This document shows, in pieces, positions 1 to 7,567 of a stretch of DNA of 64,000 nucleotides. Positions within the stretch are counted from its first letter, which is position 1; each line of letters starts with the position of its first letter. The translations under genes were made by a program, and so were the position numbers. The stretch is from Pseudoglutamicibacter albus (GTDB lineage: Bacteria > Actinomycetota > Actinomycetes > Actinomycetales > Micrococcaceae). Location: positions 19,602-83,601 of the forward strand of contig NZ_JAKRCW010000011.1 in NCBI RefSeq assembly GCF_022346425.1. Reading direction: 5' to 3'. The notes below the pieces were generated by a model. The model did no database searches, was not told the DNA's origin, and worked only from the letters and a program-made list of their open reading frames with translations.

Positions 1-111
1 GTGTTTCCCATCGATTTCGAACAACGCGCCGCACTCGTACCCGTGCTTTTGGCGGCGAGCCGCGGCCTGACCCGCGCGATATCGGCACCGGAACCAGAAG
101 ACAACCCGTAA
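1..111 (+). CDS. C-terminal end of a regulator, probably IclR family (partial)
   Basis: An open frame enters from the left edge and stops with TAA at 109-111, encoding 36 residues. The stretch FEQRAALVPVLLAASRGL followed by TRAIS resembles the last helix of IclR-family regulators, where a run of the type LVPLLLAAARxIS ends the effector-binding domain. IclR proteins (PobR, PcaR) commonly sit next to and control pobA and pca genes, which fits pobA starting 168 bases downstream on the same strand. Only the tail is visible, so the family call rests on a short match and on context. Confidence 0.55.
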   Translation: MFPIDFEQRAALVPVLLAASRGLTRAISAPEPEDNP

Positions 112-140
112 CGACCCATAACGACCCACACGAATTCTCA

Positions 141-190
141 TTCAATGAAAACAACTATTGAAGTTTGTGTCTACTAGATCACACTAGTAG
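141..190 (+). promoter_or_regulatory. Candidate operators upstream of pobA
   Basis: Two inverted repeats lie in the pobA leader: TTCAAT (141-146) with ATTGAA (157-162), and a perfect CTACTAG (171-177) with CTAGTAG (184-190) separated by 6 bases. The second contains ACACTAGTA (181-189), a word that reappears in both arms of the hairpin before pcaB. IclR-type regulators bind such dyads; binding here is inferred from symmetry, position and the shared word. Confidence 0.45.
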
Positions 191-278
191 AACTACAGAA
201 ACACACTGCCCGGAGCCACTACTTGGCCCGCGCAGATCTGAATCTCCCACTCTTCCGTTATTTTCAGGAGCTAACTTC

Positions 279-1472
279 GTGGCACCAACCATTGAGAAAA
301 CCAAAGTCGGCATCGTAGGTGGCGGCCCAGCCGGCCTCATGCTCTCCCACCTGCTCTCCCAGCAGGGCATCGAGAACATCGTGATCGAAAAACGCGATCA
401 CGAGACCATCGCCAACACCCACCGCGCCGGCATTCTCGAAACCGGTGCCGTGAAGATGCTGACCGAAACCGGCGTGGACTCCCGCGTGAAGACCCACGGT
501 TACGAGCACGAAGGCATCGACCTGCGCTTCGGCGGGGTCTCCCACCGCATCAACTTCAAAGAACTCATCGACGCGACCGTGTGGCTCTACCCGCAGAACG
601 AGGTTTTCGTTGACCTGGCTGCAGCCCGCAAGCGCGATGGCGGCGACGTCCGTTTCTCGTGCGAGGTCACCGAGGTCCTCGATCACCTGACGGACACCCC
701 TAAGATCCGCTACACCGACAGCGAGGGCGGCGAACACGAGATCCACTGCGACATCCTGGTCGGCACCGACGGCTCGCAGGGCATCTGCAAGTGGTCCATC
801 CCGCAAGAGAAACGCACCGATAACTTCATCGAGTACCCGTTCGCTTGGTTCGGCATCCTCACCGAAGCCCCACCGAGCGCACCAGAGCTGATCTACGCGA
901 ACTCCCCACACGGCTTCGCCCTGATCTCCCAGCGCAACGAAGAAGTTCAGCGCATGTACTTCCAGTGCGACCCAGAAGAGAACGTGGACGAATGGGATGA
1001 GGAACGCATCTGGGCTGAACTACAGCGCCGCGTTGACGGCCCGGACGGCTTCCAGCTCAAGCGCGGCCCGATCTTCGAAAAGGTCGTTCTGAAGTTCCGC
1101 TCCTACGTATGCGAGCCGATGCGTTACGGCAACATGTTCCTCGCCGGCGACGCCGGGCACACCGTCCCACCAACCGGCGCGAAGGGCCTCAACCTCGCCT
1201 TCGCTGACGTCCGCGTGCTCTTCGACGCCTTGAAGGCCTACTTCATCGACGGCAACAACGAAGGCCTGGAAGGCTACTCCGAGAAGGCACTCAAGCGCGT
1301 ATGGAAGGCCCAGAACTTCTCGTTCTGGATGACCCAGATGCTGCACACCCGCAAGGACGCCAACCCGTTCGAAGCCAAGCGTGCACTCGGCGAGCTGAAC
1401 ACCGTCGTCAGCTCCAAGTACGGGCAGGCCTACCTCGCAGAGTCCTACACCGGCTGGCCACACGAAGACTAA
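279..1472 (+). CDS. pobA: 4-hydroxybenzoate 3-monooxygenase
   Basis: A flavoprotein hydroxylase that converts 4-hydroxybenzoate to protocatechuate using NAD(P)H and O2. The chosen GTG start at 279 has AGGAG at 266-270 and gives 397 residues, close to the usual 394; the frame extends further up but without a ribosome site. The N-terminal FAD-binding Rossmann motif VGIVGGGPAGL is followed by a characteristic HRAGILE segment, a central DG motif (LVGTDGS) and the second FAD motif LAGDAGHTVPPTGAKGLN. It opens a same-strand series pobA, pcaH, pcaG, pcaB, pcaL, so its product passes straight to the protocatechuate dioxygenase encoded next. The dyads in its leader suggest control by the regulator whose tail lies just upstream. 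Confidence 0.95.
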   Translation: MAPTIEKTKVGIVGGGPAGLMLSHLLSQQGIENIVIEKRDHETIANTHRAGILETGAVKMLTETGVDSRVKTHGYEHEGIDLRFGGVSHRINFKELIDATVWLYPQNEVFVDLAAARKRDGGDVRFSCEVTEVLDHLTDTPKIRYTDSEGGEHEIHCDILVGTDGSQGICKWSIPQEKRTDNFIEYPFAWFGILTEAPPSAPELIYANSPHGFALISQRNEEVQRMYFQCDPEENVDEWDEERIWAELQRRVDGPDGFQLKRGPIFEKVVLKFRSYVCEPMRYGNMFLAGDAGHTVPPTGAKGLNLAFADVRVLFDALKAYFIDGNNEGLEGYSEKALKRVWKAQNFSFWMTQMLHTRKDANPFEAKRALGELNTVVSSKYGQAYLAESYTGWPHED

Positions 1473-1531
1473 ATCCACGCCCCAGGCTCACCGCTTACGG
1501 TCTGGAATTAAGACGAGAGAAGGAGCAAAAC

Positions 1532-2344
1532 ATGGCAGAGGAAAACTTGCCCGTGCTTGACCCGCTGGCCTCCAGCGACTCGCAAGAGCAGATCAGCCAA
1601 GAGATGGCAGACATCCACGCCAGCTACGAGGCCGCCAAAAAGGCAGACCCGGCCAAGGAAGAAACCCAGCCGCGGGTGAACTTCCCGCCGTACCGGTCCT
1701 CGCTGCTGCGCCACCCAACCAAGAACATGCACCACGCTGACCCGGAAACCATCGAACTGTGGTCCCCGGCGTTCGGCCACCGCGACGTTCACCCGCTCGA
1801 AGCCGACCTCACCATCCAGGGCAACGGCGAACCTATCGGCGAGCGCATCAAGATCCGCGGCAAGGTCCTCGATGGCGACGGCCGCCCGGTGCGTGGCCAG
1901 CTCATCGAAATCTGGCAGGCCAACGCTGCGGGCCGTTACGTGCACAAGCGGGATCAGCATCCGGCGCCGATCGACCCTAACTTCACCGGCATCGGCCGCG
2001 CCATCACCGGCCAGGACGGCTCGTACGAGTTCACGACCATCAAGCCGGCACCGTATCCGTGGAAGAACCACCACAACGCGTGGCGTCCGGCGCACGTGCA
2101 TTTCTCGCTGTTCGGTACGGACTTCACGCAGCGCATGATCACCCAGATGTACTTCCCGGGGGATCCGCTGTTCTCGCTGGACCCGATCTATCAGGCGATC
2201 ACTGACCAGAAGGCTCGCGACCGCCTGGTCGCTAACTATGACCACTCCGTGACCAGCCACGAATGGAACACCGGATACCAATGGGACATCATCCTTACCG
2301 GTTCCAACCGGACCTGGATGGAGGACGGAGAAGACCATGCCTAA
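1532..2344 (+). CDS. pcaH: Protocatechuate 3,4-dioxygenase beta subunit
   Basis: Iron-carrying subunit of the intradiol dioxygenase that opens protocatechuate to 3-carboxy-cis,cis-muconate. The ATG at 1532 follows AGAGAAGGAGC and gives 270 residues. The N-terminal extension is rich in Ala, Glu and Lys; the catalytic part holds the expected two Tyr and two His ligands of Fe(III): Tyr in AAGRYVH, Tyr in APYPW and the pair in RPAHVHFS. The gene begins 59 bases after pobA and overlaps pcaG by 8 bases, which is typical of a translationally coupled pair whose products form one hetero-oligomer. Confidence 0.95.
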   Translation: MAEENLPVLDPLASSDSQEQISQEMADIHASYEAAKKADPAKEETQPRVNFPPYRSSLLRHPTKNMHHADPETIELWSPAFGHRDVHPLEADLTIQGNGEPIGERIKIRGKVLDGDGRPVRGQLIEIWQANAAGRYVHKRDQHPAPIDPNFTGIGRAITGQDGSYEFTTIKPAPYPWKNHHNAWRPAHVHFSLFGTDFTQRMITQMYFPGDPLFSLDPIYQAITDQKARDRLVANYDHSVTSHEWNTGYQWDIILTGSNRTWMEDGEDHA

Positions 2345-2945
2345 AGAGAAGCTTGTACCAACCCCTGGCCAGACGATTGGCCCGTTCTTCGGTTACGCCC
2401 ACCCTCACGAGCAGGTTCACTTGCCGTGGTGGGATGGCCAGAACCTTGTTCCGCCGGGCCACGCTAAGGCTGTGCGCCTGACGGGCACGGTTTACGACGG
2501 CGCGGGCGACCCGATTCCGGACGCGATGCTGGAGATCTGGCAGGCCGACGAGGACGGCAACATTGTGCAGAAGGACGGCTCGCTGGTGCGTGATGGCTTC
2601 ACGTTCACTGGTTGGGGTCGCGGAATTGTCGATAACGTCGGAACCTACACGTTCTCGACCGTGAACCCTGGCCCTACCGAAGAAGGCAAGGCCGCTTTCA
2701 TTGCGGTTGTCGTGTTCGCGCGCGGGCTGCTGAACAAGCTGCACACCCGCGTCTACCTGCCAGAAGATGAGGAAGCGCTCGCGAATGACCCGGTGTTGCA
2801 GTCCCTGGATGAGGAGCGTCGCAAGACCCTCATCGCCACCCGCGGCGAGGACGGGTCCTTGCACTTCGACATCCACTTGCAGGGTGAGAAGGAAACGGTG
2901 TTCTTCCAGTTCCCAGGTATCGAATACCCGGTCAACGAAAACTAG
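2337..2945 (+). CDS. pcaG: Protocatechuate 3,4-dioxygenase alpha subunit
   Basis: Structural partner of PcaH, 202 residues, which shapes the substrate pocket of the protocatechuate dioxygenase. It starts TPGQTIGPFFGYA, the usual opening of alpha subunits, and carries the intradiol core (GTVYDGAGDPIPDAMLEIWQ) without the complete Tyr/Tyr/His/His iron set, as expected for alpha. The ATG at 2337 lies inside the last codons of pcaH, so the two subunits are probably made in equal amounts. The gene is followed by a roughly 220 bp gap with repeats and a hairpin before pcaB, where transcription may be modulated. Confidence 0.93.
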   Translation: MPKEKLVPTPGQTIGPFFGYAHPHEQVHLPWWDGQNLVPPGHAKAVRLTGTVYDGAGDPIPDAMLEIWQADEDGNIVQKDGSLVRDGFTFTGWGRGIVDNVGTYTFSTVNPGPTEEGKAAFIAVVVFARGLLNKLHTRVYLPEDEEALANDPVLQSLDEERRKTLIATRGEDGSLHFDIHLQGEKETVFFQFPGIEYPVNEN

Positions 2946-2957
2946 AACCCCGCTCCC

Positions 2958-3013
2958 CCGGTAAGAGACACTGCCGCGGTAAAAACACTGCCGCCGGTAA
3001 GTAACACTGCCTC
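2958..3013 (+). repeat. Three imperfect tandem copies of an 18-19 bp unit
   Basis: Units at about 2958-2976, 2977-2994 and 2995-3013 share the pattern GGTAA..ACACTGCC. A second short duplication, CCGGGGCC twice, follows between 3020 and 3053. They lie between pcaG and the pcaB hairpin and contain no reading frame. Function unknown; they could be slippage products or repeated binding sites. Confidence 0.7.
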
Positions 3014-3059
3014 CGGGTTCCAATAAAGCCGGGGCCATAGTAAACCGGGGCCTCGAATA

Positions 3060-3109
3060 AACACTAGTACTGTCCGCCTACGTCTGCCGTGGGCGGACAT
3101 ACTAGTGTT
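3060..3109 (+). promoter_or_regulatory. Long hairpin/dyad in the pcaB leader
   Basis: Left arm 3060-3078 (AACACTAGTA, bulged C, TGTCCGCC) pairs with right arm 3092-3109 (GGCGGACA, TACTAGTGTT) around a 13-base loop. It ends 54 bases before the pcaB start, and its outer part repeats the ACACTAGTA word found before pobA. It has no T-run, so a DNA operator for a dimeric regulator, or an RNA hairpin separating pcaHG from pcaBL, is more likely than an ordinary terminator. Confidence 0.6.
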
Positions 3110-3163
3110 AGAAGTAATCAACCAGCTCCCAATACGAGCTACCTGATATGAGGAGTGATGCGC

Positions 3164-4579
3164 GTGCTGCACGGCGATTACGGAGTGCTCAGCCCCGCGT
3201 GGGCCGGCAGCCAGGCGGCCGCGATCACGAGTGATCACGCGTTCATCCAGGCACTGCTCGATGTCGAACACGCGTGGTCTGCCGTGCTGGCTGAGGCGGG
3301 GCTCATCCCGCAGGAACACCTCGGTGCGATCACCGACGCCGCTAACGCTGACGATTACGATCTAGCCGCGATCGCCGCTGAAGGTGTGGGCGGCGGCAAC
3401 CCGCTCATCCCCCTGCTGGGCGCCTACCGAGCCAACGTAGCGGAAACGAACCCGGCGGCGGCATCGAGCATCCACATTGGCGCCACGAGCCAAGACATCA
3501 TGGACACCGCGATGATGCTGATCATCAAGCGTGCCGGAGAGCAGACGTTGGCGACGGTCAAGAGTGCGGCGGCCGCGCTCGTGAGCTTAGCCCACGAGTA
3601 CCGGGACACCCCGATGGTGGCCCGCTCTCTGACCCAACACTCGCTACCGGCGACCTTCGGTTGGCGGGTCACCCACTGGCTCCAAGCCCTCGCCCAAGCA
3701 GGCCAGAACCTCGAACAAACACTGACACAAACCGCCCTGCAATGGGGCGGTGCCGCAGGCACCCGGGCCTCCCTCCAAGACTTCCTGACCCGCACCAACA
3801 GCACCGTCACTGCGGATGAGCTGGTGGCTGACCTCGCGAACAAGCTGGGTCTGCAGAACCCGCCTCCGTGGCAAGCGAACCGGGTACCGGTTCTGGTGCA
3901 GGCGGACTCGTTCGCGCAGGTTGCGGCTGCGTGCGGCAAGATCGCCAACGACGTGCTGATCAGCGTGCGTAGCGAGAACGGCGAGCTCGGCGAGCCTCTC
4001 GCCGCCGGCCGCGGGATCTCCTCAGCGATGCCGCATAAGCAGAACCCGGTTTTGTCCGTGCTCATCAAGAACGCGGCCCTCACCGCCCCGCAGCTGCTCG
4101 CCCAGGTCTATACCGGGGCGGTCGCCAACGTGGAGGAACGCGCCGATGGCGGCTGGCACACCGAATGGGAGGCGCTGCGTGGACTCGTGCGCACCAGTGG
4201 TGCGGCAGTAGAGAAGACGCACGAGCTGGTCTCTGGCCTGCGTGTTTTCCCGGACCGTATGACACAGAACTTGGCCCGCCACGGTGAGCTTCTGGCGACC
4301 GAACGCATGGTCGCGCATCTTGCGCCGCGGCTCGAAGAGCGCGGTGTTGCCGATGCGGGGCAAGGCAAGAAGTACCTGCAGGGGCTGATCTCGCGCGCAC
4401 TCACCGAAGGTGCGGCCGGGGAAACCCAACTGAAACCTCTCTTGCTGGCGGAGTTGCCGGCGGAAGTTGTGACCGAATCAGAACTGAACAACTTGCTGGA
4501 CCCTTCGGCCTATACGGGGGATGCCGCCACGCTCGTTGACCAGATCACCTCGACCTATATTGACTGGAGTCATTCATGA
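3164..4579 (+). CDS. pcaB: 3-carboxy-cis,cis-muconate cycloisomerase
   Basis: Fumarase/aspartase-superfamily enzyme that lactonises 3-carboxy-cis,cis-muconate to 4-carboxymuconolactone. The superfamily signature SSAMPHKQNPV is present, as are the TSQDIMDTA and SLTQHSLPATFGWR regions that build the active site between subunits. The GTG at 3164 is preferred because AGGAG at 3151-3155 lies 8 bases upstream; a GTG at 3155 and an ATG at 3158 sit on or against that ribosome site. This gives 471 residues, near the family length. The stop overlaps the start of pcaL (ATGA), so the two are coupled. Confidence 0.93.
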   Translation: MLHGDYGVLSPAWAGSQAAAITSDHAFIQALLDVEHAWSAVLAEAGLIPQEHLGAITDAANADDYDLAAIAAEGVGGGNPLIPLLGAYRANVAETNPAAASSIHIGATSQDIMDTAMMLIIKRAGEQTLATVKSAAAALVSLAHEYRDTPMVARSLTQHSLPATFGWRVTHWLQALAQAGQNLEQTLTQTALQWGGAAGTRASLQDFLTRTNSTVTADELVADLANKLGLQNPPPWQANRVPVLVQADSFAQVAAACGKIANDVLISVRSENGELGEPLAAGRGISSAMPHKQNPVLSVLIKNAALTAPQLLAQVYTGAVANVEERADGGWHTEWEALRGLVRTSGAAVEKTHELVSGLRVFPDRMTQNLARHGELLATERMVAHLAPRLEERGVADAGQGKKYLQGLISRALTEGAAGETQLKPLLLAELPAEVVTESELNNLLDPSAYTGDAATLVDQITSTYIDWSHS

Positions 4580-5808
4580 GTGCACCGAACATCGTTGCCG
4601 TCCAACTCACCGAAGCCGACGAAAACAAGCCCCTCCTGTTGGTAGGGCCGGGTCTAGGTACGGGCGTCGAGGCGCTCTGGAACCTGTGTGCCGAAGAACT
4701 CGCTACCGATTTCGAAGTGATCGGCTACGATCTGCCAGGGCACGGCCGCTCACCTGCTGCATCGGACGAATTCACCCTCGAAGAACTCGGGGACGCCGCC
4801 GCTGAGATCATCGCCGAACAGGCCGCTAGCGGCCGGAAGGTTTTCTTCGCCGGGGTTTCCGTCTCCGGCGCGGTTGCGCTCGAGCTCGCCCTGAAGCACG
4901 GCGATAAGTTCGCTGCGGTCGCACCGATCTGCTCGGCAGCTAAGCTCGGCACCGCCGAAGCGTGGCAGGAACGCGCCGACCTGGTTTCTAGGGCCGGGAC
5001 CCCGACGATGGTGACCGGTTCCGCGCAGCGCTGGTTCGCCCCAGGCTTCATCGAGGAGCATCCGGAGCGGACCACCAACCTGCTGCACACCCTGCAGAAC
5101 GCTGACCGGTTCTCCTACGCATACACATGCCTCGGTTTGGCCGGCTACGACGTGCGTGACCGTTTGGGTCAGATCAAGATCCCGGTTCTCGCTATGGGTG
5201 GCGCGGTGGACCCGGTGTGCCCACCGGAAGACATCGAATTCATCGCCGCCAACGTCCCGAACGCTACCGCGGTGATCATCGACGACGCCGCCCACCAGGC
5301 ACCACTCGAGAAGCCGGAAGAGACCGCGGCCGCCCTGCGCGAGCACTTCCTCAGCTCCGGCAAGAACGGTGCGGCATCCAACGGTGGCGCGGCCCAGGAT
5401 GGCGTGGCGACGAACGGTGACGCGACGTTGCAGGAGGTTTTCGATAACGGCATGAAGGTGCGCCGCGAGGTGCTCTCCGATGCGCACGTGGACCGCGCGA
5501 ACGCGAATAAGGACGAGTTCAGCGAGGACTTCCAGGACCTCATCAGCAAGTATGCGTGGGGCACGATCTGGACCCGCCCTGGCCTGGATCGGCGCATGCG
5601 TTCGGCCGTGACCCTGACCGCGATGGTCGCAGGCGGTTACTGGGAAGAGCTCGCGATGCACGTGAAGGCCGCCCGCCGCAACGGGGTCACCGTCGAGGAG
5701 ATCAAGGAAATCCTGTTGCAGACCGCGATCTACTGCTCGGTACCGGCCGCCAACGTCGCTTTCAAGACCGCGAAAGAGGCCCTCGCCGAATTCGACGCCG
5801 AACAGTAG
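4576..5808 (+). CDS. pcaL: Fused 3-oxoadipate enol-lactonase / 4-carboxymuconolactone decarboxylase
   Basis: Bifunctional enzyme of 410 residues catalysing the two steps from 4-carboxymuconolactone to 3-oxoadipate. The N-terminal alpha/beta-hydrolase (about 1-260) has the nucleophile elbow GVSVSG and the His region DAAHQAPLEKP. After a linker rich in Gly, Asn and Ala (about 262-285) comes the PcaC decarboxylase (about 288-410) with the HVDRANANKDEFSEDFQ and YWEELAMHVKAARRNG stretches. The pcaD-pcaC fusion is the arrangement known from actinomycetes. It ends the pob/pca series; 3-oxoadipate CoA-transferase and thiolase genes are not in this window. Confidence 0.94.
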   Translation: MSAPNIVAVQLTEADENKPLLLVGPGLGTGVEALWNLCAEELATDFEVIGYDLPGHGRSPAASDEFTLEELGDAAAEIIAEQAASGRKVFFAGVSVSGAVALELALKHGDKFAAVAPICSAAKLGTAEAWQERADLVSRAGTPTMVTGSAQRWFAPGFIEEHPERTTNLLHTLQNADRFSYAYTCLGLAGYDVRDRLGQIKIPVLAMGGAVDPVCPPEDIEFIAANVPNATAVIIDDAAHQAPLEKPEETAAALREHFLSSGKNGAASNGGAAQDGVATNGDATLQEVFDNGMKVRREVLSDAHVDRANANKDEFSEDFQDLISKYAWGTIWTRPGLDRRMRSAVTLTAMVAGGYWEELAMHVKAARRNGVTVEEIKEILLQTAIYCSVPAANVAFKTAKEALAEFDAEQ

Positions 5809-5861
5809 GCCTGCCTGAGGCAACGGCGGCTGCACGCCAACCGGCTCGCGGCCGCGGGCTC

Positions 5862-7448
5862 TTAGGGGATCGCGGAGTACACAGCTAGGTCGCGGACGTC
5901 ACCGCGCAGAACTTCGCCGTTGCGGCGAACGCCTTCGTAAGTGAGTCCGGCTTTTTCTGCGACCCTGCGGGAGGCGCGGTTGCCCGGGTGAACACACAGT
6001 TCGACCCGGGCGGCCCCGCGCTCCAGAGCCCATGCCGTCACCAACCGGACCGCCTCCGTCATGAGGCCGCGTCCACGCGCCCACGGGGCGGTCATGTAGC
6101 CCAAAGAAACATAATGCTCGTTGTGGACTCGTAGCTCGATCTGCCCCATCAACCGGCCGCACTCTGGCCCGTCGGGGACGGTGATAACCCAACGCGTTCC
6201 CGGCGACTGGGTGCACCATTCCAGCGCCATCTCGCGGGTATAGTCCAGCGGCACCCGCGTCCACTCGACCACCGCAGGGTCTTGGCATGTGGCTAAAAGA
6301 TCGTCTACATCGTCAGCTCGGAAATGACGTAGCACCACACCACCGCCGGACAGCTCGGCCGCCTCACTCTGGGTGCGGTCGCCGTTTAGGGCCGCGGTCA
6401 GAAGCTCGGTCATGTTCTGTTCGGTTACAGCCACAGGGTTCGATGCCGGGGCCGCCTTGAGCACGCGCTCCACGGCCTCCGGAATGCCTTCTGCTGTGAA
6501 GCCGTAGTCAGCCAAACGGGTCGGCGCATTCACTGCCTCATACAACTCACGCAGAGCATTCACCGCGGCAGCAGCCGGGTCACTAGATACTTCCCCGCCG
6601 AGTGCAGCCGCCAAGCGGCCAGCGAGCTGCGGCACCGCTGGGGCGTTGAGCCCCAAAACATACGGCAACACGGTCGCGTGGGTTTGGGCATGCGGCAGAT
6701 CGAACGTGCCACCCAGCACGTGGCAGATCTTGTGATGCAGACCAGAACCCGCACCAGCGAAAGACACCGCCGCCAAATAACAGCCGTAGAGGGCCTGCTC
6801 GCGCGCATCCATGTCATCGGCATCGGCCACAATCCCACGCAGAGCCAACGCCAACGCACGCGCACCTTCAAGCGCGAGCGCCTGGTTGATCGGGTCAGTG
6901 CGCGGTGCCCACAATGAATCCACGCAGTGAGCCATACCGTTCAAACCTGACGCGACTGACATCTCCACCGGCAGCGTCTTAGACAGCTCGGCGTCATAGA
7001 TGACCGTGACCGGCAGAACCTTTTCGTCCACACCCGTGGTCTTGGTGCGGTCCTCGGTCAGCCCCCACACGTTGGTCGCCTCAGAACCTGCATACGTGGT
7101 CGGGATCGCGATCACAGGGATCCCGGTGGTCAACGCGACAGCCTTCGCAAGCCCCGTCGTGGAGCCGCCACCCACCGAAACCAGAACATCCGCATCCGCC
7201 TCACCGGCCGCGGCGCGTGCACGTTCAGCAACCTCAACCGGAACGTGCATCACCACCTCGTCCCACCACACGGCGGGGGTGACCTTAGCGGTTGCTGCCT
7301 TAGCGAGTTCGGTTTCGAATTCGCCGGCGATCACCATAGGGCGGAACGCGCCCAACCGTTCAAGCTCGGCCGCCAAGTGTTCGGCGGCCTGGCCCGTACC
7401 GAACAGCACACGCTGCCCCAAGGTGGTGTGTTCAAAACTCATAGACAT
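5862..7448 (-). CDS. Maleylacetate reductase fused to a GNAT acetyltransferase
   Basis: One uninterrupted 528-residue frame with two domains. Residues about 1-358 are an iron-containing-alcohol-dehydrogenase-type maleylacetate reductase (NAD(P)H-dependent reduction of maleylacetate to 3-oxoadipate): nucleotide motif VSVGGGSTTGLAKA, PTTYAGSEAT, and a metal-ligand region GLHHKICHVLGG followed by HAQTHA. Residues about 368-528 look like a RimJ/RimL-type N-acetyltransferase, with VVLRHFRADDVDDLL at the front and the acetyl-CoA loop ARGRGLMTEA near residue 465. The start is the first ATG, with GAGAGGG about 8 bases upstream. It converges on pcaL, so both arms supply 3-oxoadipate; no hydroxyquinol dioxygenase is nearby. 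The substrate of the GNAT part is unknown. Confidence 0.88.
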   Translation of the reverse strand: MSMSFEHTTLGQRVLFGTGQAAEHLAAELERLGAFRPMVIAGEFETELAKAATAKVTPAVWWDEVVMHVPVEVAERARAAAGEADADVLVSVGGGSTTGLAKAVALTTGIPVIAIPTTYAGSEATNVWGLTEDRTKTTGVDEKVLPVTVIYDAELSKTLPVEMSVASGLNGMAHCVDSLWAPRTDPINQALALEGARALALALRGIVADADDMDAREQALYGCYLAAVSFAGAGSGLHHKICHVLGGTFDLPHAQTHATVLPYVLGLNAPAVPQLAGRLAAALGGEVSSDPAAAAVNALRELYEAVNAPTRLADYGFTAEGIPEAVERVLKAAPASNPVAVTEQNMTELLTAALNGDRTQSEAAELSGGGVVLRHFRADDVDDLLATCQDPAVVEWTRVPLDYTREMALEWCTQSPGTRWVITVPDGPECGRLMGQIELRVHNEHYVSLGYMTAPWARGRGLMTEAVRLVTAWALERGAARVELCVHPGNRASRRVAEKAGLTYEGVRRNGEVLRGDVRDLAVYSAIP

Positions 7449-7567
7449 GCTGGAAGCCCTCTCGAAGCCCTACATATAGGTCTTCAATATTCCAGCAGAC
7501 TCTGCGCTTATCTGGCACCCCTCGAAATCTTTAGCGCTCTCAGAACCGCTAGCAGTCCTCCGAACCA

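Noticed and set aside
264..911. 215-codon frame opposite pobA
   Set aside because: Lies wholly in the antisense of a clear enzyme gene and has a Val/Asp/Glu/Ala-biased shadow composition with no ribosome site.
4750..5835. 361-codon frame opposite pcaL
   Set aside because: Antisense shadow caused by strong third-position GC; the plus-strand protein is unmistakable.
5843..5861. GC-rich near-palindrome between pcaL and the reductase as a terminator
   Set aside because: Looks symmetric around GCGGCCGC but the outer bases do not pair, so I do not list it.
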